Assembly: GCA_038501625.1 (NCBI GenBank)
Contig: JAZAYU010000009.1
Location: 8,546,396 to 8,610,395 of the forward strand
DNA length: 64,000 nt
Reading direction: 5' to 3'
Source: Corbicula japonica
Lineage: Eukaryota > Mollusca > Bivalvia > Venerida > Cyrenidae
Shown here: positions 10,901 through 25,900 of the stretch, piece after piece
Position numbering within the stretch: position 1 is the stretch's first letter
Layout of the letters: each line of letters opens with the position of its first letter
Notes under the pieces: generated by a model
Told to the model about the DNA's origin: nothing
Seen by the model: the letters and a program-made list of their open reading frames with translations, nothing else
Database searches by the model: none
Position numbers and translations under genes: made by a program

Positions 10901-13900
10901 TCACAATGTAAGTTTGGTGGATACTGGTGCCCAGATGAAAATCCAGGAGAACTGATTTTACCATAGCCAGCAGTTACTTTTATGTCACAACCTGTGTAAT
11001 TAAAGTGCATGAAAATAACCATCATCAACAAAGTAAGCATTTCATCCTTGACAATAGTAATTATAGACATTTCTTCTGTGACTTTCCTAAAACCAAATAG
11101 AAGCTGCCAGCATTGGTTTGCTGCTCAGAAAGCAATTCAAATAAAACATGCCTATAGCATAATACCCAAAGTGGAGTTCAGCAGAAACATTTTAAGAGAG
11201 AAATTTTATCCAATGCTGTTCTAAAGGAAATTTCTATAAATCCACAGTTATCATTTAACCATTTACTCTGTGGATACATCTTTTATGACATGGGTGAATA
11301 GAGTAGATCCAGATCAGCATCTATCTTGTTCCCTTCTTGGTCAGATATAATCTAAAAATCTAAAAAATAATCTAAAAAACAAAACTTGAAAATTGTAGAT
11401 CCTGATAAGCATCTATGCTTTTCACCTTTAATAAATCTAAAAACAATCAGTGTAGATTCTGAGCAGACTTCACACGCTGATCTGGATCTTAACTGGTCAC
11501 TAGTTCATGGGATATAAGCTATGTAACATGAAGTAAAGTACTAAGAAAATATATGTTTACAAAACCTGTGTTATGTTAACAATAACTAGTCTGTCAGATG
11601 ACAGACATGGTATTTCAACCCTTTACTCCATATGTACGCATTTTATCGCATGTGCAACCAGTGAAGATCCAGATCAGCCAGCACATCCATATCCTCCAAT
11701 CAGGGTTTGTATAATTTGCTTTTTGGTCAGAAATAACATAATAAAACAAGAGGGCCATGATGGCCCTATATCGTACACCTGAGTACAAAAGTACTCTCAG
11801 TTTTACCCCAAGGCCAACATTTAAATAGTGCTGGTAAAGGGTCTCTTCACAATACTCAACATGAAATATCTAAGGTCTAGTCGCATTAGTTTCAGAGAAA
11901 AATTATTATTTATGTTTTCCTATATAAATCAATGTAAACTAAGAGAACCCTGGGGACATAATTTGAACAAACTTGGTAGATAACCACTAGACAATGCAAC
12001 ATACCAAATATCTAAGCTTAAGGCATTGAGGTTTCCAGTAAGATCTTTAAAAATTGCCTTTTTAACTTATTAGGGGCCCCCGGGGCGGGGCCAATATTGA
12101 CCCCAGGGCCAACATTTAAACAATGTTGGTAAAGGGTCTCTTCACAATACTAAACACCAAATATCTAAGGTCTAGTCCTATTAGTTTCGGAGAAATATGA
12201 TTTTTCATGTTTTCCTATATAAATCAATGTAAACTAAGAGAACCCTGGGGCGTCAACAATTTTGGCCCAGGGCACATAATTTGAACAAACTTGGTAGACA
12301 TCCACTAGACAATGCTACATACCAAATATCTAAGCTTAAGGCATTGAGGTTTCCAGTAGGAAGATTTTTAAAGTTTGCCTTTTTCACATATTAAGGGCCC
12401 CCGGGGCGGAGACAATTTTGACCCCAGGGCCAACTTTTAAACAAAGTTGGTAAAGGGTCTTTTCACAATACTCAACACCAAATATCTAAGATCTAGTCCT
12501 ATTAGTTTTGGAGCAAAAATGATTTTTCATGTTTTTCCTATATACACTGCGGACTCTTTATAACGCGCTTCGTTTAGAGCCGCGCTCCATTATAACGCGG
12601 TCGTCCCGTGGATCCCCTATTTTTTTTTCTCAGTCCATATTTTACCACGAAACGGCAAAAAATCGAAACCAGAAGTCATTTTTGATCGTAAAACGGCAAA
12701 TAAATCGAAACCGGAAGTCACAATTGTAACATGTATATAAGTGACGCACACATTTTATCCCTAAAACAACCGTGTTTTAACACCTTTCCCAGTGACAGAT
12801 ATCAGCCCGAGGCAAACTAGTGAATGCTTACTTACTGTTTATCATTGATCCATTACTAAATTCGATTGTCTCTATAATTATCACATAATCCGCACAATTC
12901 AGAAAGAAACAAAAAAATATTCCCAATCATGTTTTAAACCTGTCGGTAGTTCATTGATGTACATTTTGTTTTGATCCGCCTTCCTGTTAATTTCATGGAT
13001 GTTGCATTTTTTTACTATGGAGGTAAACAGCGATAATATCTGTCAATGAAATGCGACTTCAAAGAAAAATGTCGGCTCGTATAGAGACTGTGATGTTTTG
13101 TCGGCTCTGCTATGAAATCGTTTGATCTGCAAGAAGTGTGTATGTGACATTTGGCATTTTTTAGCTGGTTTAAGTTGGTTGATGATGCAATAATACTGAA
13201 ATATTATACTGGAGATAAAATTAGGATGTAATTTATAAATTATGGAATATGTTCACGATGGTTAGTGTTTTAATATTTATTTTACATTTACGTTCGTAAA
13301 TGTAAGAGTTTGTGTCATAAAAAAATAAAATATTTCTGCAGGCATCTAAACAAACTAGATATACGGTCTTTAATTCCATTACAACAATTTAAAAGGCCGA
13401 TCCGATTTTGATCTTGGTGTTATTAGTCAGTCTCTTGCCGTTTTGCTTTTTTATTTGAAATTTGGTAATTGTATGTCTTGTAAGAAATATTATTTTTCGA
13501 GTACAGTGTGGGGAATCATGACGTTACGTGGAATTATGCATAATCTCGTTAGTTGTGTATTAGGTAGTATATTTGTGCGGGAAAATCAGGTCATGTATTT
13601 TTCGCGGAAAAATCGGGACATGTATTTTGCGCGGGAAAATATAACGCGGTTTCACTTATTAACGCGTTCGGGATGATGGACCCGCAATACCGCGTTATAA
13701 AGAGTCTGCAGTGTAACTATATGTAAACCAAGAGAACCCTAGAGGGTGGTGGATTTTGGCCCAGGGGACATAATTTGAACAAATTTAGTAGACATCCATT
13801 AGACAATGCTACTTATCAAATATCTAAGCTGTACGCTTTGTGGTTTGTGAGAAGAAGATTTTTAAAGATTTCCTATATAAGTCTATGTAAAATGAAGTGA

Positions 13901-16900
13901 CCCCTGGGGCGGGGCCAATTTTGACCCCAGGGTAATAATTTGAACAATCTTTGTAGAGTTCCACTAGAGGGTGCTAAATGCCAAATATCTAAGCTCTAGG
14001 CCTTGTGGTTTCAGACAATAAGATTTTTAAAGTTTTCCTATATAAGTCTATGTAAAATGAAGTGACCCCTGGGGCGGGGCCAATTTTGACCCCAGGGTAA
14101 TAATTTGAACAATCTTTGTAGAGTTCCACTAGAGGGTGCTAAATGCCAAATATCTAAGCTCTAGGCCTTGTGGTTTCAGAGAAGAAGATTTTTAAAGTTT
14201 TTCCTTTAGGATGCCATGGCAACCAGAGTTCTGCATGGAATTGATTTCTTTGAACAACTTTGGAAGAGCTTCATGCAAGGAACATCAGTGGCAAGTTTCA
14301 TCAACTTTGGCCCAGGGGTTTAAGAGGAGATGTTGTTTAAAGCAAAAATTGACGATGCACTACGGACACAAGGCGATCCTTAAAGCTCACCATGAGCACA
14401 AGTGCTCAGGTGAGCTAAAAAGCCAAGAGTGCAGATCCTTATCAGAGAGCACAAATGTGCTGGCTGATCTCGATCTATACTTTTTGTGCCCATCCCATAA
14501 GGCATATAAATAGAGGAAAGGGTTAAATACATTCATCAGCAAAACGTTTTACAAATTTTATAATTATGGCCATTTTCCCCTAATATTGATAACTTAAAAA
14601 TATTTATAATCGCCCATATCTGCAATACGATCATTCTTTGTTATGGAATTAGACTATAATATGACTGTCTTCTTATTCAGAATCTGTTATTAATTATGTA
14701 CTATGTCTTGATGATAAATACAGTTTTTTAACCCTTTCCTCCATAGATACACCTTTATTGCTAGGGCAAACAGTTTAGATCCAGATCAGCCGGCACATCC
14801 GTGCCGTCTGATCAGGATCTAAACTGTTCGCTTTTTGATTCATTAGGTTATTTCTGACCAAAATGCTACCAGTGCCAATCCTGATCAGATGGCATGGATG
14901 TGCCGGCTGGTCTAAATCTACACTGGTCGCACACGTGTAAAAATGCGTATTTATGGAGGAAAGGGTAAAGTAAATAAACCTTTCTGATATGTCATGTTGA
15001 ATCCCCTCCCTGTCCCAATGAGATCAGTTTTGAGCAAAATATAAGCACTTCCTCCACTTGTGAAGAGTATTTCATTTTGACTTCTTCCAGTGTAGTAAGC
15101 CATCACTGCAGAGGTCTTGGAATCACCATCATAGATCTGCAACTGGTCACCATCACCCAAATCCAGCTCCAGAACCTGTGCATGAGTTTAATGAGTCCGA
15201 AATCAGTTACTTGGAGTAAATATCATCAGTAAATAGATAATAGATTTTATTTAGGCAGTCATTCAGATAATAAATTTGGTCTGGTAAACTTCAGTATCAC
15301 AGTGATTGTGACCAAGGTACAAAATATCCAATATCAACTAAATTTCTACCAAACACATTTAAACCCTTTATTCAAAGGATACAACTTATATACCAAGTGC
15401 AGCTAGTGTAGATCCAAATTAACCTGCACATCATTACAGTATGATCAGGATCTATTTAGATACTTATTGGTCAGAAATAACTGAATGAATCTACGAGTGA
15501 TCTATATAGATCCTAATCATTCTTCATGGATGGACTATAAGCTGTATTTGTGGATAAATGGCAGGCTGGTAGGGAAGGTAGAGGGTTTCTAGTTCACACT
15601 TCCTACCTGTATACTGATGATGTCACCAGGTGCACTGATACTCCAAGAGCAATGCAGGTTCCCCATGTAGACATCAGGATAGCCAGGGGAGGTAATCCAC
15701 TGAGGTTGAGCAGATGCCACCAGCACCTCATCACATACTCTCACAACTGAAAGTGAAACAATATTTTCATCTTTATTTACAAAAATCAGTGAATTTTGAG
15801 AAAACCTCATTTTCTTAAGTTAAATTTAAACTGCTTAACTTAATGTCTCAAACAGGTTATCTGTGAATAAAAAATCAGTTAGAATATATATGTACTGATC
15901 ATATGTATAAAGTTAAAAGTCGGTCACTGACGAACAATTTTACCCTATTTCAAACTTGTTAGAATTTTATAACCGTTAAGAGGACACAGTTTATTGATAT
16001 ATGTTCCAGTAAAATTTAAATATTTTAAATAATTGAGAAATATTTGAATGACCAAAGTAGCATAACTGTTACTGTGAAACAAACAACATCAAAATGGGGA
16101 CAGAAATTTGTTGATGTAGTGTGCGATGAGAACTTTGTATGTTTTGAATTTTTGATTCCATACCACAAGTAGTGTTTACGTTATTAAGATTAACAGAAAA
16201 TAAACATAAAAGGACAGAAGAAAAACATACAGACAAACTCCTTTGTTGTCGTTATTTTTTTTATCCCCCATGATGCGAATAAATCACCTTAAAAAGCAAA
16301 ACTGCAGAAAAAAGTCAAAATTTATTCAATGGCTATGAACCTGTGGGTGTGAGAGACAGGCTGTCATATTGTCTGTCAGTCATCACATCAGTTCACAGCT
16401 AAAATACATCATAACATTTAAGATTTGCATTAAGCAACATTTTATGGCCTTTTAATATGAAATTTTTGTTGAAGAAGTCAATGAACTTGAGCATTATTTA
16501 TCGCACGAACACCTCTGTACTGCTTTACCAGCATTTACTCCAATTAATTCAACAACAATAATTTAATTAACTTAATAACTACCAAGTGTGTAATTTCATT
16601 TGTGGTTCTTGTCTATCTGTTATAATGGTGGGAAATATAAAGTTATAAAAGGAAGATTTGGTCAAAATCATTTATCTGATTAGAAAACAGTTTAAAGGTA
16701 GAACTTTACATGCTCTTGCCACATGCTTGTACTTCATCTGAAACCAGGTTACTATTTTAAGTAACCGTGGCACTGACCACTACCTGAACAATCCCAAATA
16801 ACAATCCCCGGCCAGGGCTGCCTAAGATTATACAACCTATAATAGAGACCAGTCTCAAATCTCAAGGTTTAAGTAACTGAAATGGAGACTTATCTCAAAT

Positions 16901-19900
16901 CTCAGTTTTATAATCGTTGGCCGTGATCACATCATATGCTTAGAACATAATCATGTTTGGTTGCAACTAAAGTTATTGACTTTAGAAGTAAACAATCATT
17001 AGCAAAAATGTCTTTGCACAGTTAAACTGAGGCACCACTAGATTTCAAAACATGTCAGTTTCTGGAGAGCAGACACAATTTTAAGCTAAGTGATTCCAGA
17101 TGCATATACTATTAAATATACATCCCACATCACAAAAACATGGAGACTTTTACGACATCATTTGACATGAACAGAAAGAATGTCTAAATAACTCTCATCT
17201 GTGAAAAAAACAAACAAATATAAAAATAGTGGTTGGTACAAAAGCTAAAAATCAACAATGCTGTGTAAATCTTGAGAACTTTAAGCAATATGGTAGCATG
17301 AAGCACCTTCTGTTCCCCTCACATCCATACCATGTGTTCTGGATCTACACTGTGCACCCATGGAATAACAGCCATATCCCATAGAGTCAAGGGTTAACAT
17401 TGTTAATTGTATTCAGTTTATACAACTTTCTCTACATTAACAGTAGAAATCATCGCCAAACCTCATTCGTTTAAAAATTTCTCAGCTCTTAGTCTGTGCT
17501 GAAATCTTTACCCATAATTATGTTATCTGTTAATAACACATCTAATTCAAACTAAATAACAGCCAAGAAAACCCCTATCCTGAACAGCAAGTATACAGGT
17601 TTATTTCTTTGAAATCATTCTGTACCATATGCCATTACATTAAATGTCTCTAAACACTGCACCCTGCAGTCTGGTTCTGCGTTTTTTGCTAAATTTAATT
17701 AAACACTGTCTGAGATTTTCAGCCTGTTAAATTAATGTTGATGAAGCAATAGAATTACAGAGCTACATGTTGTCTTATTGTTAAATTTCAATTTAAATCA
17801 TGAATTCAGATGATCAGATGATTAAGACTGATTATACAATGTTATAATTAAAAATATATTTTTATTTTAAGTAAATTAAAAATATAGGCTACATTTTCCA
17901 GTGTTGCTTTTGTTAACCAGTCATGAAAATTGGCTGCACTTGCTTTGTAGTAACTATGTAAAAAATAATGGGTGGCTGGCAGTGATCCAGATCGGATATA
18001 AATCCACAAATTTAAACCCTTAACTCCATTATATACGCAGTTTAATGTGTGTATGACCAATGTCGATCCAGATCAGCTGGAACATTCCTGCATGCTGATC
18101 TATATTTGCAATCACATTTCATTAATCATGTTATTTCTGAGCAAGAAGCAAACAGTGTAGATCCTGATCAGACATCACGAATCATGATGGTGCAAAAACA
18201 GTATTGCTGCTTGATCTAGATCTACACTTTTTGCACATTTGATAAAACCCGTATATATGGAGTTAAGAATTAAAAAAAATCACCTATTGTCCATGTTGCA
18301 ATAAAACCAGCTTTCTCTGTGTTGTAGTCTGAGGTGAAGGTGACCACCAGGAAGTTGGTTGTGGACTGTATGGCAGCAGGAACTGTGCTGCCACTAAACG
18401 TGCCAATAATGCTGTCAGCTGTTGTTGGTCCATCATGGATGGTGACTGTGTCAAAGTACTCCTCAAGCTCAAATGTTGTAAACTGAAAAAAGTGGTAGAC
18501 AACTTTAATAATCTCCATAAAAGCGTTACATTATAATCTATCCTTTTTACTTTATGGATATTTGTTTGTAGTTCTAAGTACTAACTTATATACTGAGTGT
18601 TGTTTACTTAAAATAACATGCTTCAGATGTAAGTGTGAATAACCATTGGGACCTGATCATCTCATCAACAAACATGATACCTGCTAATTGAAGTATTATC
18701 CAGAGGGCAAATTTTAGTTATTTGTCGTGACTGAACTCTGAACAGTGTAGACCCTAATCAATCAGCATCATCTGCGCTACATATGGAATATTATAACAAT
18801 ATGCCTTCTGTAGGTTCATATTATTAGAGTTATGTATGTAAACAATATCACTGCGCTACATATGGAATATTATAACAATATGCCTTCTGTAGGTTCATAT
18901 TATTAGAGTTATGTATGTAAACAATATCACTGCGCTACATATGGAATATTATAACAATATGCCTTCTGTAGGTTCATATTATTAGAGTTATGTATGTAAA
19001 CAATATCACTGCGCTACATATGGAATATTATAACAATATGCCTTCTGTAGGTTCATATTATTAGAGTTATGTATGTAAACAATATCACTGCGCTACATAT
19101 GGAATATTATAACAATATGCCTTCTGTAGGTTCCTATTATTAGAGTTATGTATGTAAACAATATCACGCGAGATCGAAGGTCGAGCATGATGTGGTTTAC
19201 ATACGCAACGAGAAATAATACGAACCTACAGACTGCATACTGTCATAATGTTCCTTTTATTATATACCCTTCTCGCTCAAAACAAATTTAAATAAACTAA
19301 ACAACAAAATTTTAGTCAACAATGTGGTTTACTTAATAGTTGAAATAAAAATAGTAACGCGATAGTGAATTCATGAATGGCATAAAAATATCGTAACGAT
19401 TGTAAAACTGAGACAGACATTTCCTATTTTAGAGTTCGTTAAGTGCTGGAAAATTATGACAACATCGTGTGACGTACGAGGGATGATCCAGAATAACATA
19501 GACTTTTGTCATTGCATCTTAATTTGAAACACGTTCGCAATAAATTACATACTTAATTCAATCAGAACACAAACGTAACAAGCTGAGCTAAAATATTCAT
19601 ATATTTAATCGATTTCAAAAGCATGTCGCTTATTTGAATAACCATGGTAACATGCAGGCGGCGCACGCCGTTGCCATTGTACTTTATAAAGCATATACCT
19701 GTCAATAAAAACAAAACTACTAGAGGAAAAAGAGCCAAACTTCGCAACGTAAAAGCATGGTATAAGAATGATGTCATGCCGAAATTTAATGTCATTCAGA
19801 CTATGCGTTTTAAAAACAGTCAATATTTGAGAGAGCTATCACCAACGAGAAAACGTCAGAAAAGTCGTTGTCAGATTGCCCGGTAATACGCGCTATTATA

Positions 19901-22900
19901 AAATTCTGTCACAATCTATGAAAATCACCTCCTAGAAAGCTATATTAATTTAGCACGCGCAAATGAAAACTTTCGTAAGCCGAGCTCTAGTTTTTAAGTG
20001 TTCTTTTTTCGTGGTCAGAAGAGCCATTAAATAGGCATTGGGTAAGGAAAGAAAAGGAAAAAAATCGGCGTTACAGCAGTGACGTCAAGCCGGGACTCCT
20101 GGCCCGGGAGGCAATTGAAGCGGACTAAAGTTTAACTACTGTGGCGCTTTTCGACCTATTCTAGACTGGATGAGGGTCCATGCAACGGATATTGCCGAAC
20201 AAATAACATTTTTAAAGGTGTTTTATTAATTAATTAACACATTTGTTTTACAAAAAAAAATGTTTTTGTTTGGAATTTGTATCATTATGAAGTCATAAAT
20301 CATCAAATAAGAATAAATAAATTATTTATTTTAATTACACTTAAGTAAGCAGCTACACAAACTGTGTCCACAATGTAGAGACTTGTTATTTATTAACAAA
20401 TACAAATGTGTAATTAATTATTTTAAAAGGTACACGCCCATTGCTAAAGTACCGCGATACTGTGGGTTTTGCATTCCCGGTCGTTTCTTCGGCGGTACGA
20501 GCGAGAAGAGTACCAATTTCTTGATCGCCTCATAACCACTTGCGAGACTTTGACCAGCAATGATACACTGCTATGTTCGATCAATGGGTTCCCCGGCATT
20601 GCATTCCGGTGACAGGGTCTATTTAAAGAAACTTAGAACTTACACCGCTTCGCTAACGCTACGCCGGTCAATTAACGTCATTTACGATATGTGATCTAAT
20701 TTGACGTGCCCCGGATAGTGCTTAATGTATGATTTTAATTGTTCATAGTTTTATTACGTGATGTTGTATTTTGCTGATATTTTGTAAAAATATGCTGGAC
20801 ATATTCCGATTAAAGCTTGTGTAATTTTATTTGTGGTATTTTGAATAATATAAAAACTATAACAAAAGTCTACATTATTTTGGATCATCCCTCGTAGTAT
20901 ATGACGTAGTATATGACGTCACATAGAACACCGGAAGGTGCAAAATAAAGAATTGGAAAACAGACATTGTCCAATACGGAATTACTAATCTGACGAGTTG
21001 TATCAATTTTGCGGATTAATGCTGCACTATGCTAAAATCATTCATGGGTATATAATAAACTCACAGATTACACAAAGGCCAAGTAATAGAGTGATATAGA
21101 ACAATAATGTTTGTAAGTTTTTCCGGATTGTGATCCTTTGTATGGATGCACCAAACCAGAGATCAGATGGATCATATATTACAGTGAGGAACGTGTCATA
21201 AATGAGAAGCGAGCACAATGACATAAAATCAATTATCATTTTATCAGTAATATCTTAACCACAACATCATTCAAATCTTTTGAAATTATGATGGATCTAC
21301 ATATTAAGTTTCACACTGTAACATATTACAGCCAAAAACACTTTTCCAGATGTCTGCCATAATTGAAAGCACACTCCAGCGCAAAAAAAAAAATATTTTT
21401 ATTAGTTTTGCAGAACATGACAGGCTGAGAGCTTTTACTTGTTTGTTGAAATGTTTTTGTACTGCAAAAATTACAGCGTAAAATTTCTTTCTTGGAACAA
21501 AAACCATGTTAACACGCTGAAGTTCCATTATAAAACTATAAAAATAGGACACTCTGATTTTTAATGTTAAAACTCAGATATCATAATACTCTCACCAAAA
21601 TTGTAAAGGTATGTAAATATATTTGCATAATATTTACATATGTTCATGAAATAAGTGTTTTGAAACAATCTGGAATCTTTAGATTACAGTTTAAGTTCCA
21701 TCTAAGATTTAATAATTTTGTTAAAATAATTTTTGGATATAATTATGTTTTGTCTATAGCTTTAGAGTAACATATATTTTGAGTGTCCCTTAATTATTTT
21801 TGGTGAGTGTTACAATGAAACATTGATGACCTTTTTAAATATTTCTGAAAATAATTACTCATCAATTCTGTAAAATGAAAATGTATTTATCTAGTAATAA
21901 TTTGATCACAGATGTGTTGTTTTGTCCTCAGACAAAACATCTGCCTATTAAAAACTGAAAAATTATACTGCTCTTTATGGCAAGTTAACATATTTATCAT
22001 ACTGGCTTGATATTGAATTATAAATATGGCTGTCAAAACACAGAAAAATTATTCTCAGTTAGAGAGACTGTAGGTTGATATGGTTAATTATGTTCTGAAG
22101 TATTTACCTACAGTGAATTGTGTAGCTTTGACACTGTGCAGACAAGCCGCAGACTGACGATAGCAGACCTGTTGGCTGGTTCAGCAAAACAAGGACCCAA
22201 GGTAATAAACTAAAACTGGAGACAAGTCTCAAACCTTAAGCATCTGGTTGGCTGAACTGGGGACTAGTCTCCATTTCAGCCAATCAGATGCTTCCATTTC
22301 AGCCAATCAGATTCTTGAATTTGAGACTGGTCTTCAGTTTCAGTTTAATGATCTTGGAACAGGTGGGCTGGCAAAACTTTTAAGTTCAGTATTGCCATAA
22401 ATTGACAATGAGTTCAGGCCTGAAGGTTATAAAGCTGAGCATGGAAACCAGTCTCAAATCTCAAGCATCTGATTGGCTGAAATGGCGACCAGTCGCCATT
22501 TCAGCCAATCAGATGCTTGAGATTTGAGACTGGTTTCCATGCTCAGCTTTATAACCTTGGGCACGGTGCAAATCAATGTATCTAGTCTGAAGGATCCATG
22601 AAGTTTTTTACTCCACATAATCATATACACATTTTATGCATGTGAGACCAGTGTGAACTTAATCAGCCAAGTACATCTGTGCCATCCCATCTGGATCTGC
22701 ACTGGTTGCATTTTTGTCAAAAATAACTAATCTGAAAGCATCAGTGTAGATCCTGATCAGATGGCATAGTTCTTGCAATAAAAGGTGAATCAATGGAATA
22801 AAGGGCTTAACCATTGATATATTCCATTTTCAAAACATGTTTATTTCTCAGAATAATTTTAAGACCTATAAATTAAAGTATGCATAAACTGGAATCTAAG

Positions 22901-25900
22901 AGTGACAAAAAGTCTGCTAATTTCAGGGTTATTGATGAAAGCGTGTGAGAAAATGCAGACAAAACACGAAACCATACCCTGGAACTTGGTGAGAACACAA
23001 CAAATCTGCTCTATCTAAAAGTTATGACCTTGAAGATAATTAAATTAAAATTATTACATAATAAGATATGTTGAACAATGTTAGAAGATTTTATGAATGA
23101 TATATTCATCATTGAAATCTAAGCTTTAACTCTTTCCCGTACAGACACACCTTTATTGCTAGGGCGAACAGTTTAGATCCAGATCAGCCGGCACATCCGT
23201 GCCGTCTGATCAGGATCTAAACTGTTCGCTTTTTGATTCATTAGGTTATTTCTGACCAAAATGCGACCAGTGCAGATCCTGATCAGACAGCACGGATGTG
23301 CCGGCTGATCTGGATCTACACTGGTCGCACATGCGTAAAAATGCGTATATATCCAGGAATGTATATAAACACTACAGTCCCTGCCTTTTAACATAAACCA
23401 CAATTTAAATTTAAGTGTTCCGCAGGATTGTAAAAGGGGCAATGGCTGTTTGTACACATTGTTGAATGGTCATGTATTTGGTTTTAGCATTTAATTAAAT
23501 TTTGGTACCAATCAATTTGATTAATTTAGTAAACAGCTGAAAAACATTCTTGCAAATACTGCCAAGGAGCTAGTTCTGAACAATTATTGATCGTCTTCTA
23601 CAATTATATAGACTACACCATTCAGATAAATTATGTGAGCAATGAAAAGTATAAAACAAAGGTCTCCATGATTGAAATTGTAACCAAATATTATTTTCTT
23701 GGCTTTTTTTTAGTGTAGCACATGTTTTTATGACTTCTAAAAATCACATAATAATTGCATGAAGAGATAAGGAATGTTTAAGATTACCAAGGAGAACTCC
23801 CCAGATAGCTGCCTCCTTTACCTCAGTACAAGAGATAGTGAATTCTGATAATTCAAAATAAAATGCAAACAAATTAACCCTTTCCTGTATAGACACACCT
23901 TTATTGCTAGGGCAAACAGTTTAGATCCAGATCAGCCGGCACATCCGTGCCGTCTGATCAGGATCTAAACTGTTCGCTTTTTTATTCATTAGGTTATTTC
24001 TGACCAAAATGCAACCAGTGCAGATCCTGATCAGACGGCACGGATGTGCCAGCTGATCTGAATCTACACTGGTGGCACATGTTTAAAAATGCGTATATAT
24101 CAAGGAAAGGGTTAAAAAGTGCAATCTGATGGCAAGCAGTAAATGCGGTGGATAAAGACCATGATTTGCTGTTGATGATTGTTTTATAATAATCGTGACT
24201 GGTGAAAATGCGAAACTATCTGACATGGAACTAACTTTTTAAAAATTTTTTAATCAATTTAACAATTTTTTCTATAGATAAGTTTTTTCACATGAACAGC
24301 CTGCGAAGAACCAGAACTGTGGGCACATCCAGGACATCTAAACAGGATCTACACTGTTTGCTTATTGTCAGAAATAACGTTATGAATCTAAAACTGGTTG
24401 TTCATGTGCTTTTCACCACTTCTTTTATTCACTATATGAATTTCATACCAATTAGTAGTTAACTGTTCTGAGAGGTTCGTCTTTAAACTTTCTGAATGTA
24501 GAAGGCAGGCCCAGATAGATGTGGACCAACAAATCATGGTATGGGTATTGATCCTTTACTCCATGGGATATGGCTGTTACCCATGGGCGGACAGTGTAGA
24601 TCTAGATCAGCTGGCACATGCATGCCGCAGGATCTACCGGTACACTGTTCACTTTTTCATTCCCCAGGTTATTTCTGACCTAGATGCTAACAGTGCAGAT
24701 CTGGATCTGATGTTACAAATGTGCCAGCTGATCTAGATCTACACTACTCACAAATGTGATAAAACTCAAATATGAACTCCAGTTACACCGATCTAATCCT
24801 CTTCAATAATCATTAACTTCTCATCTTTATTAATGAAAACATAAAAAATATCAACAACTTCAATTTATCTTCTCTATTTGATAAAGACGCTCATAAAATA
24901 TCATAATCTCACTATTACAACATAATGCTAATTACTCATATATCATAGATGATGTGTACAAACAAATCACAGGAAAATAACAAGTAGACAAAATTCAACC
25001 TTTTAGTATATTAACCTTATTTTTTTAACAATATTATATTTACATAAGTGGTAAATGCATATTGACAGCATTAAAAGCCAGATTTTTTCAACTTGGTTTG
25101 TTTTCTATGATAAATATTTCATAATATTTTAATAGGGAAATACAAACATACGGTTAAAAAAAAGGTGGTAACGAACACATTGTCGACCCACCAACCCTCC
25201 ATGTTTTGTGAAAAATCTTTCTAACAGTCTTTCCTTTATTGTGTTTGGTGTGAAGAGGAGGAAGATGGAGGTTTGAGAGGTTTGAGGCAGGGCCTCTGTG
25301 CAGAAATCCAGTAGTTGAACAAGTTATATCAAAGTAGGCCATTTGATTAAAAGTTTAATCCTTTACTGCATAGATACACCTTTATTTTTTTTAACCAGAT
25401 CAGCCGGCTCAATTGTGCCATCTGATCAGGATCAACACTGTTTGCTTTGAGATTCATTAGGACATTTCTGATCAACAAGCAAACAGTTTCCAGTTTCTCT
25501 GCTCGGTCAGGGGAGTTTTCCCCTATATGTTTGATACAGAAAGCAAAATCCTAGGCTACTTCTCCCTAAAATTGGAAAAACCTGTCCATGTTCTGAGAGC
25601 CTAAGCTAATCGATACTGATCAGACGGCACAAATGTTGCACACACATTAAAACGTGTATATATGGAGTAAAGGGTTAAATCAACAAAGACATCTCACAAT
25701 CACATAAGCTCAGAAGATCTTCTGGGCTAGTAAACTTACCTTAAGTTCTACTCTCTGCCCCACAGGGGACTGAAGTTTCCACTGACAGCTGACAAGAGAG
25801 GGGTATTTGCCATTTTCATTTGGAGTTTGGAATGTTGATGATGGAGTAGTAAGCTGGCCGCCACACTTCACTGAAATACAGTTAGCAAGTTCTATATGTT

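Larger units (their letters stand above)
11619..14522. mobile_element. TTAA-family MITE split in two by nested insertions
   Basis: The left half (11619 to about 11744) starts CCCTTTACTCCATATGTACG and runs to TTGGTCAGAAATAACATAAT. The right half (about 14422-14522) resumes at AGTGCAGATCC and ends GAGGAAAGGGTTAA. Together they form one complete family member, so the 2.7 kb between them inserted afterwards. Confidence 0.85.

Noticed and set aside
18773..19167. CRISPR-like array
   Set aside because: The units are contiguous identical 79-bp repeats without variable spacers, in an intron of an animal gene.
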